Assembly (NCBI GenBank): GCA_030248065.1
Contig: JASAMV010001702.1
Location: 1-64,000, forward strand
Source of the DNA: Rhynchonema sp. JSB1_4
Lineage: Eukaryota > Nematoda > Chromadorea > Monhysterida > Xyalidae
Direction of reading: 5' to 3'
DNA: 64,000 nt
Shown here: positions 11,071 through 39,818 of the stretch, piece after piece
How positions within the stretch are numbered: position 1 is the first letter of the stretch
Layout: the number at the start of each line of letters is the position of its first letter
The notes under the pieces: model-generated
The model's input: only the letters and a program-made list of their open reading frames with translations
The model's database searches: none
What the model was told of the DNA's origin: nothing
Program-made: the position numbers and the translations under genes

Positions 11071-13030
11071 AAGTGGACTATACTCGGTACTGTTCACGTC
11101 ATGGTCTCTATTTGACTGAAGCTAGGTAAAGGTCAGCATTCATTCTTCATTCCCTTAATTGAAAGTTGGGATTGTGCAAAGTTGACAGAATTAGCTCAAG
11201 GCGGGCTAATCCAACTGTTGTCGAAGCAAGACGAACATACAGTACATCTACCCTAGACGTAGACCCCGCAATCGCACCTGATCTGCATTTTGTACTTACA
11301 CACTTATGTACATATATACACGATAATTTATTCTAATAGAAGCCCTGGGCTTCTATTCTTTCAGCCATGCTTTAAAGTGACTCTACAATTGATTGCTGAT
11401 TGCGTTTGTTGGCGGCCATTTTTTAGAAACTAATGAAGACTATGTATCAGAAACCCAGATTTAAAAAATGGATTATCAAGTCGTTGCTTTGTGATGTTTC
11501 ACGGAGCCCACACATTTTTACCGGAGGAGAAAAAATGAAAGAAGTTTGAGGCAGGCCTGTGCAAAATACAGGGCATTCAATCTAAGATATTTTCAGCGCT
11601 TTATACTCACGTTTCTCTGTTGAACGAGATGTTAAGCATTGCACGAAACGCCATGTGTGATAAACGATAAACGAAACACTCCAAAAAATCAAGCAGTCAA
11701 GTCGCCCTGTCGGTGCGCCCATGTACATAGACCAGGGCCGGGGCCGGGGCCGGGGTCTCTCGGACATACATTATTTTTCATGGCCCCGGCCCCGGCCCTG
11801 GCCTTGGCCTACATGGGCGCGCCCTTACATAAATGCAGCCCAACCGCGATGAACGTGCGCCTGCTAAATCCGCCTCTATTGGTCGAGGCGGAGATGGTTT
11901 TTGGGCAAAGATTTCTCTTGTGCCTGTCAGTTATGCAACTATAAGTAAAGTGTATACATAAAGACCGACACGCCGGCCATAAAAAATGGAAGTGTCACTG
12001 ATTTCATTATCGTTTGTTTCTGAGAATGGTTTATGTATACCTGTAGCAGCAGTTAATTATATTTCTTTGTTTACTTACTATTCCAGGTTCGAAGACGAAA
12101 TAGCGCCTGATTTTGCTCAAATATAGAACCAAAAACTTTTTTTAGCTTTCTTTCAGTCGGAGCTCGCACGGTAGTGCGATGCGACATACAGTATGCCTCA
12201 TTCCCCGTAGTGCGCGTGGGGAAAACTTAAAAGTCCCTACCATTTTAACAAAACCTAACAGAAAGAGCAAGAGCCCAAACTGGCCTAAAAGACTGGCCTG
12301 CACAGTTAAGAAAAGAAACCAGCGGAGCCTGCAGGCGCCGCCGCCCAGCCTGCACCCGCCTCCGCCGGGCCTGCAGGCGCCTGCAGGCTGAGCCTGCGCC
12401 GCCTCAGGATCGCCTGGAATTGCAGCTGGTACTGTATATAGCGTGGCACTGCGCCTGCATGTGCACGAAATTCGACGACATTGGAATAAGCCTAGCACTG
12501 CCATGACGACCGCAAGTAATCACAGTATCTATTTTTACAGAACAGTCCGTGTCTGGGCACCGTCCGGCACGGCACCTACGGTTTCTGACTATTCGCATGA
12601 AAAAGCAGCAAAAGGTCATCCAAGAGCAAAAACGAAGCCGCTATTGCAATATGCGGATCAGTGCGCTTTTTTCAGTTGATCTTTTTAGTTTGATAATTAG
12701 ATCAAGCAGTGTAACATGATTTTAAATTTAACATCAATCTAGCGAGATTAAAGCCAAAGCAATATGCATAAGATTGGCAAATAAATAAGCAGTGATTGTA
12801 TTTCGATGGAATGGCCTGATAGCAGAATTGCATTGTTTGACAAAGCACGTGCACAACTGGAAATCTGTGGAGTTCAGCAGATGATTCAACGCTGATAGAT
12901 GGGTTTTGTCGTTGGCCTGCGACATAATACAATGCTTGTAATTTAGAAAATCCTGAAGAAACGCTTATGGTAATTGTGCACCGCTTTTGTGCACCCCATT
13001 TTCACGGTCCGATGGTACACCAGGTCATCA
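10574..13030. other. Intergenic, with GC-rich word repeats
   Basis: No gene is supported. Two compositional islands stand out: a GGGGCC-iterated palindrome at 11714-11823, and a stretch at about 12325-12410 built of GCCTGCAGGCGCC-like words. Long open frames over the second island exist in several phases because of its composition and are not taken as genes. Confidence 0.45.
11714..11823. repeat. Small inverted-repeat element with GGGGCC iterations
   Basis: A left end GCGCCCATGTA is matched by a right end TACATGGGCGC. Inside, (GGGGCC)n-like units on one side face CCCCGGCCCCGGCC on the other, around an AT-rich centre (ACATACATTATTTTTCATG). Near-identical 8-mers GTGCGCCC and GCGCGCCC flank it and may be a target-site duplication. 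No coding capacity. Confidence 0.5.
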
Positions 13031-13589
13031 TCAGTGCGAAGCGATTGCACCAGATGGCCGTGTGACCCAAAAAAAACAAACACGGCCCGGTTTTATTTGC
13101 GCGATATGTACATGACAGTGACGCACCAAGTTCACAAAATCGTCGATATCACTTTTGTCCTGAGTGCATCCATCCAACGGGCCTTGTCTCCCCGACTGTG
13201 CACACGCCTTGAACACACTCGGCTCGCCAGGGACTAAAAAAGATTATTTATGGCTAAAACTATTCGAATGCATGAACTGTCAGTGTGTGCTTATGCGCGT
13301 TGCACTAATATTCTAAACAAACAAGCATGGGGTCCTCTCGGTTTGGCAGTTATTTTCATGCATGTATCGCCACAATCCTCCGTTTCGGTGCATATCTCGG
13401 ACTTGGGTCGAATTTTGGTGCAGTCGTAGCACAGCAGTGATGTTGCTGCAATATGGTCTGTTTATTGATATTGCTTGTTAATGAAACTAAAATGATCGCA
13501 TAAAATAAATAACTGAAGAAACCGTTTTCTATGATGCAGCTGTGCGTCATAAGCAGAATCAGCAGATAGTCAGTAATTGATCTGATCAT
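13031..13589 (-). CDS. Candidate small secreted Cys-containing peptide (89 aa, 2 exons)
   Basis: Exon 1 (13589-13523) starts MIRSITDYLLILLMTHSC, a plausible signal peptide, and ends phase 1 at a GTTTCT donor. Exon 2 (13233-13031) follows a CTTTTTTAG acceptor in the matching phase and stays open for 67 codons to TGA, with four cysteines (FKAC, DGCTQ, VRHCH, GRVCFF). Donors of GTTTNN type are common in the ATAD2 gene of this window, so the weak donor is not disqualifying. It lies downstream of the thyroglobulin-domain gene on the same strand. No family recognised; the model rests on phase agreement and the signal peptide only. Confidence 0.45.
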
Positions 13590-13960
13590 GGTGATGATTT
13601 TGAATACTTATGTTGGTTAGTGAAAGCTGTGATCGGTCAGTGAGAAAAAGGGTATGGAATGAAAGGATATGAAATGCCTTTCTCGTGCTGGATGAGAAGC
13701 GCCAATTTATCAAAGTCAAAACGAGTAATAAATGTTTATTGTATTTGATCAATATTCAACTAAGAAACAAACCAACAACAATTGGAATGATCGGCACACG
13801 AGTAAAAAAAATCTCGAAATCAATCAATATCATAATCAATGATTCAAGAATCAACACCAAACACCGGCCGAATCTTCGCTAATCTTCTTCATATGCTCAG
13901 TGCACCGTTTCTGTTTCTGCATCATATTTTGTTTACATTTATATTAGTTCTAAAAGTGTT

Positions 13961-15248
13961 TTAAAATTCTTTCACCTGAATCCACATCGTAATATTCCAT
14001 CGTGGAACATCAGCGAGTTCGGTGCAATGATGGCTCACCAATTGTCTAATCGTCTCACCCGTATGGGGATCGGCGCAGTAACAATCGCAGTATTGTTGCA
14101 TTGCGTTGTTGCAATGACATTGTTTACGTTCGAAATCACCTGCAAATGTCGGGGGAGGGGTTGCGATGGAAAGAATGGGGTAGGCTGGTTGATGGCAGAG
14201 AATCGAAGTTTTCCACTGAGGTCCTCACAACAAACACAACACTTTGGGGATGTAAATCAAACGAAGACTGAAAGTGGAAAGCGCCAATATAAATATGGCC
14301 GCCCTGCGATCCCACCTCTTTGATGCCGAGAACTTGCAATATTAGTGCCACGTCGTGGTATGCTCCAAATACTGCTGCCAGATTTTCATGTAATTTTCCC
14401 TTGTCTGTCACAATCACGAACCAGAAAACAAACTTCTTTGATACGCAGGGTACTAACATTCTGAACTACAAATTACTAGCTGAACAGAACAGCGCCAAAC
14501 ACACTACCGACCGTTCCATCTGCATTTCGGCAAAAACGGATCGAATTCACTAGTCCTCTGTTTGTACGGCTTCTTTTTCTCTTCATGCATCAGGGCTTTG
14601 ACATCCACGCGCATTTGTTGACATTTCGACAGACGGATCTTGTATTCTGAAGAAAATCTGTACTGGTACCAAGCATATAAGCGCACAATGAATATTTACA
14701 GTATACTAGACGGGACCCGTGCCTACGGCCCGGCTACAGCGCCGCGCCCGTGCCGTCCCCCCCCCCGAAGACCCCTTAGCATACCCAAAGCTACCCGGAC
14801 TCCCATGGGTGGCCTTCTGTAACTGCTTGGGTTGTGTTGTTCTATGGCTTTTGCATACCAGTATTCGAAACTCTGAGAAGTGAACTGGGGCAAAACGCAA
14901 TATGAAAAGGGTGAAATTTTCGAAGCGGTGTAAAGGTCAGTTGGGCGTAAAGGTCGGTTAAAGTTCGTCAAAGCTCGTGGTACTCAAACTTGGATTGCAA
15001 TAATTGTAATTAGCGGCTTGCGATATCGGGAAAGAGTCAGACATTAATCGGCCCGTTCGCCAGTGCACGCAGTTGCACAACACGCTGCCGTGTCGGGCTT
15101 GGTAGGCACACTTCAACTCGGTTGAACCTGAAATTCAGGCAAAATCTTGATCTTGAAAGATACTCCTTTGTTTCTTATAAGTAAGTCCACCTGAAATTGC
15201 GCTCCACTTCAAGTAGCAGAGAAAGAGCGTCAATCTAAACAGCAGCAT
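13961..15248 (-). CDS. Secreted thyroglobulin type-1 domain protein (123 aa, 3 exons)
   Basis: Exons are 15248-15191, 14646-14512 and 14139-13961, both introns phase 1. Residues 1-19 are a signal peptide (MLLFRLTLFLCYLKWSAIS). Residues 28-103 form a thyroglobulin type-1-like module: C28, 32 residues, then FDPFLPKC (C61), WNGDFERKQC (C72), then YCDC (C82, C84) and a CADPHTGETI strand, ending at C103. In the family the core is a CWCV motif followed by D..G; here W is replaced by D and two extra cysteines (C74, C86) are present. N-glycosylation is possible at NIT 113-115. Such domains occur in IGF-binding proteins, testicans and cysteine-protease inhibitors. The role here is unknown beyond being extracellular. 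Confidence 0.75.
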
Positions 15249-16650
15249 TTTTGGCCAAAATCGCTTTGGTATACGCTTTATTTGTTTTTGGGTTAAATTG
15301 CAGTTTGATGACAAACTTTCACCACGTTTTTGAGTCAAACAATAACCAAACTGTGGAATTTTTATGAATTGTTAGATATTTGCGCATATGTATCTGCCCC
15401 CTGTGTTGCACCTATTGTTATGATTTGAATGCCATACCACTTCACGCCCTTGCGCCATAAATATTTACTCACGAAATAAATAATTGTTTACGACGCTTCT
15501 TCCAAAAAAATCAATCCACTCAATCCAGTATGTAAGCTCATGGATCTCCCACCGTGATCAAAAACCGGTTTGAGTTTTCGGTGAGTTAAATCTGAATATG
15601 TGAACAATCATAGCAGAAAGTCAATATTGGGTATGAAAAATAGCAGCTTAGGCCCACTGGCTGATGTTTTATTTTGTGTACTCAACAAATGAAGGATAAC
15701 AATAATAGCGTTGCATGCAAAACACCTGTGCCGTGGCTGCATGATGCATCGGTGTGTGCAAACTGGTTTCCCGTTGCGATGAGGCTTGATGCGCGGATTT
15801 TCCAAAATTCAAAAATGCTCATTTTTGCACAGGCTCTTTTCCCACTGAACTCACAGCTGTTGTGTGTCAGCATCACCATGGTGCACCAACAGCGTTGCAC
15901 TTCAGCACGTTTCATTTCATTGCAGCACAATGTATGGACGGAAGTCCATAGCGATACACAAAATGCAGTTTTGAACATTTTATCACTTGCCTGTCCGTGT
16001 GACGCAAAATCACGCGCGTAGTGCATTTGAGATGGTCAGATCAACTTACAATCGACTTGTGGGGTATCGGTGTTACCAAAGGTATCGAGCATGATGTCGG
16101 ACATTATTGTTGAGTACTGATGTCTGAAACCTGCCAAATTTTTATTATTCGCCCAATATTCAGCTATCTAAATGATGAGTCACTGGTCATGTGTTTCGTC
16201 ACAAAAGCAAACAACACACAACATTTTTAGCTTGATGCGTGTGGTCCCCTCCCCCAAACACTCTTTGCTTCCGGCTATGTCCAGCCCATGCAGCATTGTT
16301 TGCGTTTAGTATCATCCATTGTTGTTCGTGTCGTGATTATGTCTATGTTATCTTTTGTTTGACCGCTTGTATGCAATTTTATGAACTTGTCAAAGGCTTT
16401 TTATCAAACTTTTGTACTGAAAGCTATAAAGTTTTGTGGTTAGAAGTTTTAGCTCGATCTATGAGTTCAGTATCGAAATTATTGTCGATGATCGGGGAAC
16501 GATAGTCACTTTTGAAACACCAGCCACTCGATAAAAATCTGGGCTCTGATGTTTGTAACTCAGCATAACTAATCGCGTCATTTCAGACAAAAATTATTAC
16601 GAACATTTATTCCCAAAAATGTCCACCAGCATCTACCATCCGCCCTAATC
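15249..16650. other. Intergenic, no supported gene
   Basis: Overlapping open frames on both strands at 15608-16026 have neither convincing signal peptides nor splice-linked partners. The region separates the divergently transcribed thyroglobulin-domain and lipocalin-like genes. Confidence 0.45.
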
Positions 16651-19269
16651 ATGTACCGCAATTTTATTCGCCGTTTCCTGCTAATCCCATTGCTCCAAGT
16701 GCTCTTGGTTTGGGACACAAGCATTGGTCAACCCTCCACCCGTAGGCGTGTGCTTCCAGCCAGACAAACGCACGGCTATGGGCATGATAACGGCTTTCTT
16801 GGTGCACTATTCAACACGATACAATTGGCGACCAAAAATGTGGTTGATAATTTGGTGCCAAACGTGGCCGTACCAGACGTGCATGGCGTAACACCGATCT
16901 ATCCGATTAATGCGCCACCAACTCCGTCTTTTGGTTAGTTAAATGGAAATTTCGAGAATCTATGAGCGAAAAAGAACGGAATTGATCCAGTCAAGATCAT
17001 CTGAACACGCTTGAAAATTATTTTACAGACACATTCCGATATCTGCAACGATGCCTCCTTGAAGAGAGTAAAAAATGTTTTTTGGGATAAAAAAATTTCC
17101 GGTAGTCCGCGAAACTGGAAGTGTCTCCTTTTGAAGAAACGTCGTCAATCTAAAAAGTCACTCATTTTGACAGAGCCAGCCAATCAGTTCTATATCCGTC
17201 TGCCGCATCCGTTTGATCGAGTGCTCGATTCTTGCCCTCCCTGTCAGAAGCTGGACTCCTGGTCTCTGTCCGGCACTTGGTGCGTTAAGATTTTCTGTTC
17301 TTTGAAATGTTCTCTTAATTTTGATGTTACAGAAGTATATGTACAATACATTACAGTGTAGACACAAAATTGTGCATGAACATGATTGGGACTCGGCTGT
17401 GCTTTTTTGACTGTCACTCACTTACCAAAATATTGTAGAGCAGTGGGAACCATTTGCAGGTACATGGTGTACGCGAGCGACAATTTCGTCAAAGCCCGTT
17501 TCCCGGCCATGTCCGATATTTACGCGCGTCTCTACGAATCTCACGACATCGACACGCAGCTGGAGCTAAACGCGAATTTGGTGCAGAAAATCACGAATGC
17601 TGTGAGAATGCCTGTGTGTCCGATGTTGCAGGGTGAGTAAGGGGCGAGTGGGCTTATTCTAATGCAGTCTACGCATGTGCGCATATTTCAACGTAGCAAT
17701 ATAGCGGTTGTTATGAACGCATTCGTCGTGTCAAGTGTGTTATGACACCCTGTATGCAATTCTTCACCCTCACTTGGGGCTGCCGTTCGTCGCGAAATAT
17801 TTGCACGCAAACCACGTGCATTCCACCAGACCGCTGTTGCCCAGCTGCGTTAGCGCAGATCCGTAGACGACAATAGAATTAGCCAACAGGTGGGGTTGAG
17901 CTCAGCACGCATGGGATGTAGGGCTATTTTTGTTTTGTCTTTTGAAACGCCAGTAAGTGAAAGCGATCGAAATGAAAGAAGCACGGTGTTATAGCAGCTA
18001 TACTCTGACAATTCTTTTGGGAGAAACATTTCAACCGCGTTGCCTGATCCGTAAAGCGCATTATGCGTGCACTGGCTGCAGCAGTCACGTGACCGCTATA
18101 GCCAGTGCACGCATCATGCGCTTTACGGATCAGGCAACGCGTTTGAAAAGTTTCTCCCAAAAGAATTGTCAGAGTATAAGTGAAACATTTTTGGCCGAAC
18201 AAAACAGCTTATCGGTAACTAAAGAGCATAAAAACCGCAAAGCAAAAATGCGATTACAAAGCGCAAGCTTGTGGTTATACACAACTTTCAAATCTCTTTC
18301 CATCCTTGCAGTCGGCCCACAACAACTGCACCCAACCGACCGAGCCCAATCCCATGCGTCCATCATATCCTTTCGTCGTGGCCACGTGTCAGCACCATTA
18401 CGCTCACTGTCCACCATTCTCACAAGGGTCACCGATCAAAGGGGTATTTATCGAATGCAATTCCCAACGGACGATTATACGCTCGATTGTGAGTGTATGT
18501 TTTCTGCTGGACAGGATTTTCTTGTTATCATACCATGCCCCATTGGACTGTGGGCACTAACTGACCTGCACCTCGGGATGATACCACCGTAGAGTGGTTG
18601 ACACACATCGTTGACACACTTGACTGACCAACACACGACGTCAAACTCGAGCGGCACCAGCATGAAGATGACGTTTTTAACTCAAAGGTGTCAAAGATTT
18701 GCGTCGAAAACTCAACAACAATGGGCCCTTTTTATACCGTGACTTCACTGTCAGCCGGTGTCAACCAGTCACCAATGCTGGGCATGATAACAACACTGCG
18801 AGTTCCATGCAGAAGATTGCGTAATAAAGTTGTCTTCAAGGTTTTTGCTGCAGAGCCATTGAGCCAGAATCCGTCTGTAGTAACCCCGAAGTGTTACCGG
18901 AAGGGTCTGGGAACTTCTCCCAGAAGTTCACAGTGTGAAGTTGCCAAACACCAAAAATGATCCCGAAACAAACCACCAGTACCCGATGTTTCAGTATGTG
19001 CCATAAACAGCAACATCGCATCGCATCCATTCGTTCCCATTCACCAACAACAACGCCCATCCAACAACAATCTATCATTCAACACCACCAAAATCATCGT
19101 TTTGGCCGATGTAAAGGGCACGTGGCCAACTTGTCAGAATTACGTTGTGCTGACGAATGACAGAAGACGATTCTTTGAGCAATACGACACGTCCATCGTG
19201 CAATTCATCAAGGAAATGAACGGCGACGAAAGTGCCAATCCGCTGCAGTATCTCGGATGCCCCACTTGA
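16651..19269 (+). CDS. Lipocalin-like secreted protein with N-terminal extension (337 aa, 5 exons)
   Basis: Exons are 16651-16933, 17174-17279, 17460-17632, 18312-18488 and 18995-19269, and all four junctions keep frame (phases 1, 2, 1, 1). Exon 1 gives a signal peptide (residues 1 to about 27, ending TSIG) and a basic then hydrophobic extension. Exons 2 and 3 join to LDSWSLSGTWYMVYASDNF, matching the lipocalin N-terminal G-x-W signature; a CPPC lies just before it. Exon 4 ends FPTDDYTLD, resembling a late barrel strand, and exon 5 supplies VKGTWPTCQNYVVL, a helix-like stretch and a C-terminal LGCPT. Typical lipocalins are about 180 aa, so roughly 110 residues are extra at the N terminus. It would be expected to bind a small hydrophobic ligand outside the cell. 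An AATAAA lies near 19894. Confidence 0.68.
17999..18178. mobile_element. Near-perfect hairpin MITE in lipocalin-like gene intron 3
   Basis: Arms of about 80 bp begin TATACTCTGACAATTC and end GAATTGTCAGAGTATA, with an inner GCCTGATCCGTAAAGCGCAT block. They are complementary almost throughout around a ~23-base loop containing CAGTCACGTGACCG. The terminal TA may be the target duplication, as in Tc1/mariner-type elements. It has no coding capacity. The low divergence between arms suggests a recent insertion. Confidence 0.75.
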
Positions 19270-19296
19270 TTTGGTGTACCTAATTGGCATCAAGAA

Positions 19297-19542
19297 CTAA
19301 GGCCGTCATGCACTTTGCTGGCAACCGCGCGTGGTTGATCGGGATGGGGTTGGCAGCAAAATTATGTCGATTTGGTAGTTGTTTCTGTAATTTCGACCAG
19401 CGTAAAAGTTGCTCACAGTTCATAGGGAACAACCAACTTTAAACTGGTCGCCAACTTACCGAAACAACGAGTTCGCACGACTGGACACAACCCATCTTGC
19501 TGCCAACCACGCTAGGTTGCCAGCAAAATGCATACGGCCAAG
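19297..19542. mobile_element. Inverted-repeat MITE just 3' of the lipocalin-like gene
   Basis: The left end CTAAGGCCGTCATGCACTTTGCTGGCAAC is matched, with mismatches, by a right end reading GTTGCCAGCAAAATGCATACGGCC. A second CTGGCAGCAAAAT-type block lies inside each arm. The length is about 246 bp. No clear target-site duplication was found. Confidence 0.55.
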
Positions 19543-36483
<16,941 letters not shown>

Positions 36484-38531
36484 TCGACTGGTCAACTGAT
36501 GGATTGATTTTTAGGTTATTTTGGTTGCTCATTATGTATACCATAAATCGGTCAGCCAATTAACTTGAAATCAATCATTCTGGGGAGGGTTGTGAAGATC
36601 ACTGATGGAGTTAATGTGCGGTAGTATATGTATATCAATTTGCTGCTTTGCATTGCGCATTATTATCCACATAAATATACAATTACAGAAATATTCTAGT
36701 CATATTTTTATTATTTTTGTACAATATCTTGTAAAAAATCTTGCTTGCTTTCAAATGAAAAAAAGATAAAATATGAAATTTAAAAACTGACTGAAGTGTA
36801 TGTATGTGTATCGGTTCGGTTTTGCAATCAGCCATTATACATAGTCGATGGGCAACGTATGTATACCGGTCCGGTGGCCAGTCATCACTGTGACTTTACA
36901 CTCTCGTAAAATCTCGCAGTAGTCAGCCGCGTTTCCTTACGACAGATCAAAACTACCTCGCATCACCAGCAATGACACAAAGCAATAAGATTTCAGGAAC
37001 GACAGCGTCGGGTTCCAACGAACACGAACAGAACGAAACAAAAACAGAGACCGCACATCGAACTTGTTTGTTTTTGGCACACTCGTAAAGCAATAAACCG
37101 CACGGAACGTGAAAGCAAATTGGCTTTTGATGCCGACAGTTTTTACCCGCCACCCGAACCCGAGTGGCCAACGACTTTGTTTTCTGCGTTTGTCACTCGG
37201 ATAGTATGCAGATGCAACCAGGGGTGCAATGGCGATGCGTGTGCGAGATGGGCACTGGTCCTGTCGGGAAAGCTTGCACCGTTGCCTTGTGATTGTGAGT
37301 GAGAGAAAACCTAAATTTTCGAAACCTAAACCTATAAATCTTCGCGATTACAAGCTCACGGGTTGGCCCAAGCTTAAGCCACGGGAAGTCCATTTTGAAC
37401 CTGTCCAAGCTTTTCCTATTGTGCGACACTAGTGCCCCTGTTTCCCTGCATTGTTTGTATCCCTTGGTTTTTATTAATGTTTATTCATTAACGTTCGTAA
37501 GCTAAAAAACGGCAATGCACCTCGGCTGCGGTGACTCAGTCCCAGTTCTTGCGGGATTCAATTATGGTCAGATGATGATATAACCCGTGCAACTTATGCG
37601 TCTGGTGATGCTGCAAATGTGTGTAATTGTACAGTAAACAAGAGAAGCCTACACGTCGGATGACGCAAAAAACAAAAGATCAATTCCGTTGAATCAGCAG
37701 TTCGTTATATATACGCTGCATATACAGTGTCTTGATATCAGTTGAAATAAAATAGCCTAAATTTCTCACTTTACTTCTTCAGTGAAAGTGCGAGCACGTA
37801 ACCTAAACCTAGATCCCAGACAAATTCCTCTTGAGACGGGCTCTGACACCCGGTGCTTTCTGACGTAAAGATATATAAAAATAATTGCAATAATTACGCC
37901 ATATTGCACACGCAGATCTGGACAGACGCATCTGGTTTGGGGTTTCACCATAATACTGTATCAATACGTTACTGTAACTCTTTGAAAAACATCTAATAAA
38001 AACATCTACACCCCTATTATATAAACGTTAGACGTCAACAGCGCTTCCATATTACGGTATCTTGCTCACGAAGTGCCGTCAAAGATTTAACTGGGCAAAT
38101 CCGCAATTGTACACCGAACCGAATAATGCCAAATAAGTACTCTGGGGCTTATTTCGGATGTGACTAACTCTGGCTGAGGCCCTCAGATTAATCAAGAGCA
38201 GTGTGGGGGTGTTTGTAACGGTAGTAATGTGATTATAGTCGAGTCATAAATAATATATGATGCATACCGTAGTTCTTTTTGACTCACCTTACTTTGCTTA
38301 ACCATCTAAAATAATAAAAAGGTAGTTTTTTACAGGCGAACGTCAGAAAGGGTCAGCCTTTTAGCAATTACGCAGCACGCTTCATTCTGTTCTCGTCTTT
38401 TAACTCAATTTGATTGCCCGACTTGCCAGTCGGAGCCAGTGTACCGTAACCGTTTGCCCTAATTTAATTTGTGACGCAGCTATGAAGTCTACAAATGAGC
38501 AAAATTCACTGCATTTGACAACTTGACTCAA
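36484..38531. other. Intergenic, no supported gene
   Basis: Contains the 3' flank of the sulfotransferase gene and AT-rich DNA. Open frames at 36953-37432 on both strands lack signal peptides and splice partners. Confidence 0.4.
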
Positions 38532-38828
38532 ATGACGTTAATTATATACAGTCCTGGACATAAATTATATTATTATTCACTCTTCAAAGCTAGCCGAGAT
38601 GCGCGCGCTAGAGGCCATAAAGATGCAGCACCAAAACCCAGTGCACAAGTTTATGAAAATTTTTTGATGGCAAATAACGTAATTATCAATGCTGGCAACA
38701 GAGGTTAGTTTCATCAAATGTTTAACAGTTTTCATTCAGCCGTTTTCCGCGATTATCGATCGGTGTACCGCGCGCGGCGCGCGAGAAATTTGCCTTCCGC
38801 CAAGACATGCTGTGCTGCTTCTTTATGA
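38532..38828 (+). CDS. Candidate C-terminal exons of an unrecognised gene (partial)
   Basis: A frame running to 38703 ends AACAGA-G at a strong GTTAGT donor (phase 1). The exon 38740-38828 after a TTCATTCAG acceptor continues in frame to TGA, giving NAGNR joined to AVFRDYRSVYRARRARNL and a final KTCCAASL. The start is uncertain: ATG 38532 does not open a signal peptide, and a 5' exon may be missing (a CTTCAAAG acceptor at about 38588 is possible). The basic RARRAR would suit a furin-type cleavage. No family recognised. Confidence 0.3.
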
Positions 38829-39073
38829 ACACAACGCCTCCGCCATCGCGCGCAAGTGTCGAAAAGTGAACACAACACATAATAATGTCCGGAACTGTAA
38901 GTTAGTGGCGCAAACCCCGATTGTGAGAACGGAGAAACAATGTTTCTCACTGTATGTGAAGCTTAAAACATGCAGGTGGACCTAGTGGTCAAGCGCTGCG
39001 ATGAGACTGCATACCTGCGGTATGTAACCAGATCATCATTTTCGAGACAGCTCATTGGTTGGACCTGCTGTCC

Positions 39074-39661
39074 ATGAAACGAAACGTGGTTGTTGTTTCT
39101 TTGCTGAGCCTGTTGCAAAAACACCAGACACCTCTAGGTTGTACGTGCAGTTTTGCGCTTCGCACCTACCTGTACACATGACTTGTACGAGAATGACTGA
39201 ATCGTGCTCGATCATTAACCATGGGACATCATTTAAAAAAGAATGCCATGAAGTTTTGTAATCGTTATTTCTGCCCGACAGTACCGACTAGAATGCCAAC
39301 AATCGCACCGGGACCAATTAGCACGTCCGATCTGACGTGAACGTGTACCGTATGTGGGAGTCGGCTTACTATTTTTACAGTTGCTTACATAATTCTCAGC
39401 AGACCCAGCTAAAACTGGTGTCGTTGAGCCATAGTGAACGCCGACATGCACCTTTACACGCTGGCCGAAATCACGACGGCAACGAAATCACAAAGATATA
39501 GGACAAAGCTCACTTTGCTGCCGAACTACCCATACCCACTCAAGAGCGGTTGCCAGCCCGCAGTGCATACCGACCCCAGCGTAGTGGAGAAGCGGAGGCA
39601 TCGTCCTCATCAATACACTGTTGCATGCAAAGGTTGCATTTGGCTACTTGTTGTATCTTGA
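39074..39661 (+). CDS. Candidate small secreted protein (96 aa, 2 exons)
   Basis: Exon 1 (39074-39137) encodes MKRNVVVVSLLSLLQKHQTP, signal-peptide-like, ending phase 1 at a GTTGTA donor. Exon 2 (39435-39661) follows a GAGCCATAG acceptor in the matching phase and reads 75 codons to TGA, ending HQYTVACKGCIWLLVVS. Three cysteines are present (SGC, VAC, KGC). The A-C-x-x-C ending vaguely recalls cysteine-knot cytokines, but spacing and cysteine number do not establish that. Donor and acceptor are both weak, so this is a hypothesis. Confidence 0.33.
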
Positions 39662-39818
39662 GATGATGACGCATGACGCATATGTATAGTGGAAACGAAT
39701 CAGTTGCTCAACTCAGGCTATAGTTAGTTCCTGATGCTAAGGCGGTATAGGAGTATCAGACGCCCTTTAAGCAGATCTCATTAGCAAAAGTGGTTCGGGC
39801 GTTATGTTTCTATGTTAG

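Noticed and set aside
12142..12504. 120-codon minus frame over a GC-rich island
   Set aside because: Built on a GCCTGCAGGCGCC word repeat; no homologous motif or splice-linked exon.
15608..16026. Overlapping frames of about 115 codons on both strands
   Set aside because: The minus frame starts with a weak hydrophobic stretch but has no phase-consistent partner exon; the plus frame has none either.
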